NCBI GenBank assembly: GCA_038093975.1 | Contig: JBBPTG010000112.1 | Coordinates: forward strand, 20,658 to 84,657 | DNA from: Chalciporus piperatus | Taxonomy: Eukaryota; Basidiomycota; Agaricomycetes; Boletales; Boletaceae | Direction of reading: 5' to 3' | Length of the DNA: 64,000 bases | Shown: one piece after another, positions 59,717 to 64,000 of the stretch | Position numbering within the stretch: the stretch's first letter is position 1 | Layout: each line of letters starts with the position of its first letter | Notes under the pieces: model-generated | Told to the model about the DNA's origin: nothing | The model's input: only the letters and a program-made list of their open reading frames with translations | Database searches by the model: none | Program-made: the position numbers and the translations under genes

Positions 59717-61252
59717 CTACATCCAAACAAGGTGTTCGTGCACAGCACGCTGCCACTCCGACATACTCTTACCATCGGATGGACGAACACCGGCATTCTT
59801 GCTACTGGGAGGGAACAGCTCGAAGTCGGTCATAAGAGTGTTAGTGAAGTGTCTGTACAACATGGAATGAGTAGCGATAGATGAAAATGTATAGAGACAT
59901 ACTGCTCCCAAGCCCCCTTCTGACGAATGGCTGGCCGAGTTACGACATCTTCGCGCAGTTCATCAAGCAGCTTGTCAATGAAGTTCCAGTATTGACTGTC
60001 CTCCCACAGCTGGGTGTCCTCTTTGGCAGTGGCCTCACCATTGTCAGGACCCTCTGACGCTTCATTGCCCTGGCTGTTATCAGGAGGAGCATCATCATCT
60101 CCCATGGGCTCCGCATCATCATCTCCCGTGGGCTCCACATCATCCTGCTCCAAAGAGTTCACCTTCTTCTTCAACGACTCAGTGACGAGTTTGTTAAACA
60201 TAATTAGGCCCTGACACTGGACTCGGACGAAAGTCAGCAATTGCATAAATAAACATTCTGTGCTTACCAAAAAGGCAAAACGTGCCCATTGCGGCAGTGT
60301 CACATCAGCGAAGTCCTTGCAACAAAGGGACCTAGCAAGCTAGGATATATGGAAGCGCTTCGTGATGCTAGCTGCCAACTATGGGCGCTGTGGTTACGTT
60401 GGGGCTTTGTATGTCCATCTAATCACTTACCTTGATCTTGATCTGAGAGCGTTGCTTCGTAAGAATATCTTTGATAAGGCCGTCAACATGTTCATTGAGC
60501 TCGGGATCCTCCAAAGCTGCTGAAGGAATCTTGAAGACGGTGAGGTTGTTCTTTATAAAGACCTGATTTAAATACAATTCAAGGTTAGTGTTTGCAGATC
60601 AAGTAGTACCACATGTACACATACCCAAATGTTCTCGGGGAGGCTGTCATGGTATTTCGACAGGTTAGGTGACAACAAGCATGTACGCAATCGGTCTTTG
60701 AGTATGTCCTGCCAGTGCATGCGGCAATAGCATGTCAGGCGACAAGGTTTGCAATAGTAGGAGTTACGTTCTGCTTACCTTGAGCTGAGCAGACCAAATA
60801 AACGCATGTGCTTCGTCTTGCTGCCTCCCGCGCTCAACCGCCATTTGTTTTCCAAAAAGTGCGATGACCATCTCGTCCAGGGTGAGCTGGGCAGTTTCTT
60901 TGTTAGAGATTAAAACAACTAAGGCAAGCATACGCACCCCAGCGAATTCCTCCAGAGCATCCTCCTCCAAATGATTCTGCCGGCAGATATCCTGTGCGAA
61001 AAGCTTCTTGCGTTTGATCTCGCGTTCTTCTTCCAGCGCTTCAAGAGAATCTGTACGGGCCCGTCGATGCTGGGCCAGAGGAAATTCAGGAGGAGTAGGG
61101 GAACGAATAGGGGAGTTTGGACTACGTGGAAACTCAAGCCTTCTAGTTGGTGAACCTGGGGGAGAGCGAGGCCTGTGCCCTTGACGATTCAGATGAGATG
61201 GTGACCCTGGGCATCCGGCTTGCTCAAGGCGGAATCGAGCGAGAAGACGCAT
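59717..61252 (-). pseudogene. Multi-exon gene of unknown function with an in-frame stop
   Basis: Exons complement(59717-59852, 59903-60216, 60268-60378, 60431-60562, 60625-60708, 60779-61252) join in phase to about 416 codons. The N-terminal part is Pro/Arg-rich (RPRSPPGSPTRRLEFPRSP) with a basic acidic stretch (EALEEEREIKRKKLFAQDIC). The middle reads HDSLPENIWVFIKNNLTVF and LIKDILTKQRSQIKIK; the C-terminal part has repeated acidic units (GDDDAEPMGDDDAPP) and ends HEHLVWM. A TAG at 60340-60342 interrupts the exon between TKRFHIS and LARSLCCKDF. Such proteins are, as far as I recall, multi-copy in Agaricomycetes and may be tied to transposons, which fits its place beside a copia element. Unverified. 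Confidence 0.5.
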
Positions 61253-61420
61253 CCTGCGCAAGCCAAATTGAGGGAGGGTGAGGAACTGCAATCCGTGACT
61301 GTTGCATGTTATAAACCAAGAGCAATGTGTGTGTTGTTCATTGCACTCGCCACACAGTTCACGCTGCCTTACATAAGCAAAGAAAACCAAACAAATGATT
61401 AGAATAACGCAAAGTCTAGC

Positions 61421-61858
61421 TTATTGGTGGTAATACGCATAGTTGGAAGCACTGTCAGGATGGGGATTGTAATACATGTGATTGGAAGCACTGTTAGGAT
61501 GAGGATTGTAATATGCGTGATTGGAAGCACTGCCAGGATGGGGATTGTAACGCTGTGGAACGCCGCCGTGGACATGTTCATAAGAAATTGCACTTTGTGC
61601 AGGTCGTTGAAGTTCGAATGGAGCATTTCCAAAATCTAGATCATGACCTCGAGGTGGGTCAGGAAGCGGGTGATACGGCAGCGGGAGAAGGGGATTGCCA
61701 GCTAGAACTCTGTATGGGACAGAGGAAGAAGGATTGACATGTAAAACTCTGTATGGGGAGGGAGGGAGATCACCGGGAAAAACTCTGTATGGTACAGAGA
61801 TGTGAAAACTAAACGAACTCAGCCGATGCCTAAGAGAGGCGGAAACGACTATATTCAC
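61421..61858 (-). CDS. Repeat-rich Pro/Tyr/His ORF, uncharacterised
   Basis: Open frame of 145 codons with two sets of internal repeats. One is based on VPYRV with Pro-rich spacers (four loose units). The other is a 14-residue unit of the form YYNPHP-(G/N/D)-SASN-(H/Y) repeated three times at the end. No family is recognised. It may be an upstream exon of the gene at 59717-61252, but I found no splice pair. It could also be a chance frame in tandem repeat DNA. Confidence 0.35.
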   Translation of the reverse strand: MNIVVSASLRHRLSSFSFHISVPYRVFPGDLPPSPYRVLHVNPSSSVPYRVLAGNPLLPLPYHPLPDPPRGHDLDFGNAPFELQRPAQSAISYEHVHGGVPQRYNPHPGSASNHAYYNPHPNSASNHMYYNPHPDSASNYAYYHQ

Positions 61859-61948
61859 CTAAACGAACTAGGTACAACTCAAATAAGTAAAGGAACTAAG
61901 TAAAGAAAGTAAATACTCACCTCAGCCGATGCCTAAGAGAGGCGGAAA
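61819..61948. repeat. 27-bp direct repeat
   Basis: The 27 bases at 61819-61845 recur exactly at 61922-61948 (core CCGATGCCTAAGAGAGGCGG). Three near-copies of AACTCTGTATGG lie just left (about 61705-61795). The two units bracket 76 bp and may mark a transposon edge or local slippage. Confidence 0.6.
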
Positions 61949-61959
61949 TGACTGAGGCG

Positions 61960-62336
61960 CTCTGGAAGTGAGACGAGGAGTTTAAGTAAATGGGTGGAGA
62001 TGTGCTCGGAACGATCCGACGTGATTCCGGTCCGGAATGACCGATTCCGGGTGCAAAAGGATCAAGGAATGTCAAGGACTTGACATGGATAAGAATAGAA
62101 AGGGTGAATGGTGAACAGAGATGTCACGAAAGGGAATAGACAAGTGAATGACATATAGGAGAACATACGAATGTAAAAGGGATCCGTTCCAACGAATCCG
62201 GAGATGTTTCCGTGCGTTCCGGGCATCGGAAACGTCGGATTAAACACGGAATGCATCCGGAAGTATCTGGTTCCGGATAGGGGCTATCCGGAAGCGGAAA
62301 GGAGCGGATAGGCACAGATTGGACTATATTTTGACA
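61960..62336 (-). mobile_element. Probable 3' LTR region of the copia element
   Basis: On the minus strand a purine tract (GAGTGGGAG) is directly followed by TGTCAAAATATAG at 62336, the usual polypurine-tract/LTR junction. The sequence beyond is rich in short TCCGG/CCGGA palindromes, in line with an LTR. The far boundary (near 61960) is a guess, because the partner LTR lies off the window and no target duplication can be compared. Confidence 0.45.
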
Positions 62337-64000
62337 CTCCCACTCGAGCGCAATCGTAATCCCATCCCACGAACGAACTTCCAGTGTTGCTCCCTGACAA
62401 GAGGCTTGGTAAGGATGTCAGCAACCATGTCCCCAGTAGGAACATATTGGATAACGGCTTCTCCGGTCGCAACCAAGTCGTCCCGGACGAAGTGGTACTT
62501 TCGTTTGATATGCTTGGTTCGAGCTCGGAACTGAGGATCACGGGAAAGGATGATGGCGGCCTGGTTATTGCAGTTGAGCGTTGTTGGGCCCTTCTGAGGA
62601 TGTCCAATCTCCGCAAAGAAGGTCCGGAGCCAAGCAAGGTGCTGTCCAGCGAGACTGAGTCCGATGTACTCTGATTCCGTGGTAGACAGTGCGACCATGC
62701 TCTGCTGTTTGCTGGATCAGGAAATGGCACCGCGATTGCTGAGAAAAAGGAATCCGGAAGTGGAACGGGAGTTGTCCGGGTCCTGCGACCATCCAGCGTC
62801 AGAGTATCCATGGAAGTCCTGATCCAAGGACACATCAGTTCCGTCGTACCGAAGTTCCATGTCTGAAGTTGCTCGAATGTAACAGAGGACACACTTTGCG
62901 GCTTCCCAATGGCACATCTTGGGTGCGGAACTGTAACGGGCGAGGTGTCCAACAGTGTACGCGATATCCGGACGTGTTCCAAGCATGAGATACATGAGGG
63001 ACCCGATGACGGTAAGGTAAGAAACAAGCTTCCCTTCAATCCGGAGTTCTGGAATCGTGGTGTTGTCCTCAGGATCTGTCGCAGAGAGATGTATGCCATG
63101 GACCATAGGAGTCCAGACGGGAGCGGAGTTGGACATTCCAGTTCGCTCTAGAACGGTGCGAGCATACTGGGATTGACTCAAGGAGATGGTGCGGAGTTTC
63201 CGGTCGCGACGGATTTCGATTCCCAGGATGTACTTGGCTTCTCCAAGGTCGTGCATTTTGAATGCAGCGGAAAGGGCCTCCTTACAGGAGTTGATGAAAC
63301 CCCTGGAGGTGGCTGCAAGGAGAAGGTCGTCGACATACACAACAAGGAAACAGACCTGTCCGTCTTTCCGAAGGACGTAAAGGCAGGTCTCTGCGTCGAG
63401 TCTGGTGAATCCGAGTTCTCCAAGCTTTTTGTCCAGGGTTTTATTCCAAGTACGTCCGGCTTGTTTAAGGCCATATAGGGAGCGTCTGAGTCTCCAACAG
63501 CATCCGGAAGGAATGGGAACACCGTCCGGAGGTAGGAGGTACAATTCCTCCTCAAGCTCTCCGTTGAGATATGCGGTGGAAACATCCATTTGATCCAGTT
63601 CCAAGTTATGCTTCGCGGCAAGAGCAATGATGGTCCGGACGGAATCGAGGTTTGCTACGGGAGCGAATACTTCCTGATAGTCAACTCCTTCGCGCTGGGT
63701 AAACCCTCGAGCAACAATCCGGACCTTGTATCGTTCGATCATGCCGTTCTGATCGCGTTTGATGCGGAACACGGGCTTGGAAGTGATCGGATTGACTCCG
63801 GATGGAATGGGGACGGTTTCGTAGACATGGTTGGTGTTTAAGCTGAGGAGTTCCTCCTCGACAGCGGATCTCCACTGGTCTGCGTTAGGACCTGCATACG
63901 CTTCCTTGATAGTGTTAGGAAGGTGTTCTCCCTGGGTTGCGTCAGCGGCTCCTGCAAAGATATGCTCCTGGAGCCTTTCCTGAGAGGCGTAGAATGCTCC
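62324..64000 (-). mobile_element. Ty1/copia retrotransposon, reverse transcriptase and RNase H (5'-partial, one nonsense codon)
   Basis: One minus-strand frame enters from the right edge and carries the copia polymerase: W RSAVEEEL, YKVRIVARGFTQREGVDY, APVANLDSVR, LYGLKQAGRTWN, catalytic YVDD in LVVYVDDLLL, and SLMYLMLGTRPDIAY. RNase H follows: GYSDAGWSQDPDNSRSTSGF, then STTESEYIGLS, and HIKRKYHFVRD. A TGA at 62717-62719 replaces the expected Trp between SNRGAIS and SSKQQS. The frame then continues to a TAG at 62324 just inside the LTR. The rest of the element (gag, protease, integrase) is outside the window. Probably inactive, but the decay is slight, so a fairly recent insertion. Confidence 0.92.

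Overview
The window reads as nuclear DNA of a basidiomycete fungus, most likely a mushroom-forming Agaricomycete. Genes on both strands are cut by many short introns (mostly 45-65 nt, GT..AG), several genes have 10-19 introns, and the recognisable families fit such a genome (Tps2, SRPK-like kinase, AIG1-like G-domain proteins, LaeA-like methyltransferases, GH5 exo-glucanase, hAT and Ty1/copia elements). I read all exon coordinates by eye from reading-frame continuity, splice sites and remembered family conservation. Exon edges may be off by a few bases and nothing was searched.

Left part, 1-12.7 kb: the 3' part of an auxin-efflux-carrier-type transporter; a small minus-strand beta-trefoil-like protein; a poorly resolved stretch (3.3-5.2 kb); a complete 11-exon ALDH3-type aldehyde dehydrogenase; a 3.7 kb stretch without a supportable gene; and an MFSD5-type MFS transporter.

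13.2-20.5 kb is a lineage-specific array on the minus strand. It holds three full paralogs of a protein with very many CxxC pairs, a decayed fourth copy, and an F-box/LRR-like gene with apparent frameshifts nested between copies 1 and 2. Copies 2 and 3 share an identical intron although their exons are clearly diverged. In copy 2 a one-base deletion makes that intron readable as coding sequence.

20.7-27.6 kb holds housekeeping genes: an 11-exon RD/RS-rich three-RRM protein (Gbp2/Hrb1-like) and an 11-exon trehalose-6-phosphate phosphatase (Tps2), which has an unusually long first intron.

28.9-34.1 kb holds four AIG1-like G-domain paralogs. In all four the invariant Walker A lysine is replaced (Ser, Ile, Val, Val) while the following Ser-Ser is kept. 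I consider this the most unusual system in the window. A 20-exon mitochondrial 2-oxoadipate dehydrogenase E1 (DHTKD1-like) follows, with a predicted 6-nt microexon.

38.7-53 kb: a weak F-box-like gene; a 1.1 kb internally deleted hAT element with a perfect 8-bp target duplication; three LaeA-like methyltransferase paralogs with an SRPK-like kinase and a small unknown gene among them; and an aldo/keto reductase with a small unknown protein downstream. The methyltransferases and the reductase could belong to a small metabolic neighbourhood, but no backbone synthase is seen.

53.9-64 kb: a Gly/Ser-rich probably surface-anchored protein, a secreted GH5 exo-1,3-beta-glucanase, a gene-poor purine-rich stretch, a multi-exon gene of unknown function with an in-frame stop, a repeat-rich ORF, and the 3' part of a Ty1/copia retrotransposon with a nonsense codon in its RNase H region, running off the right edge.
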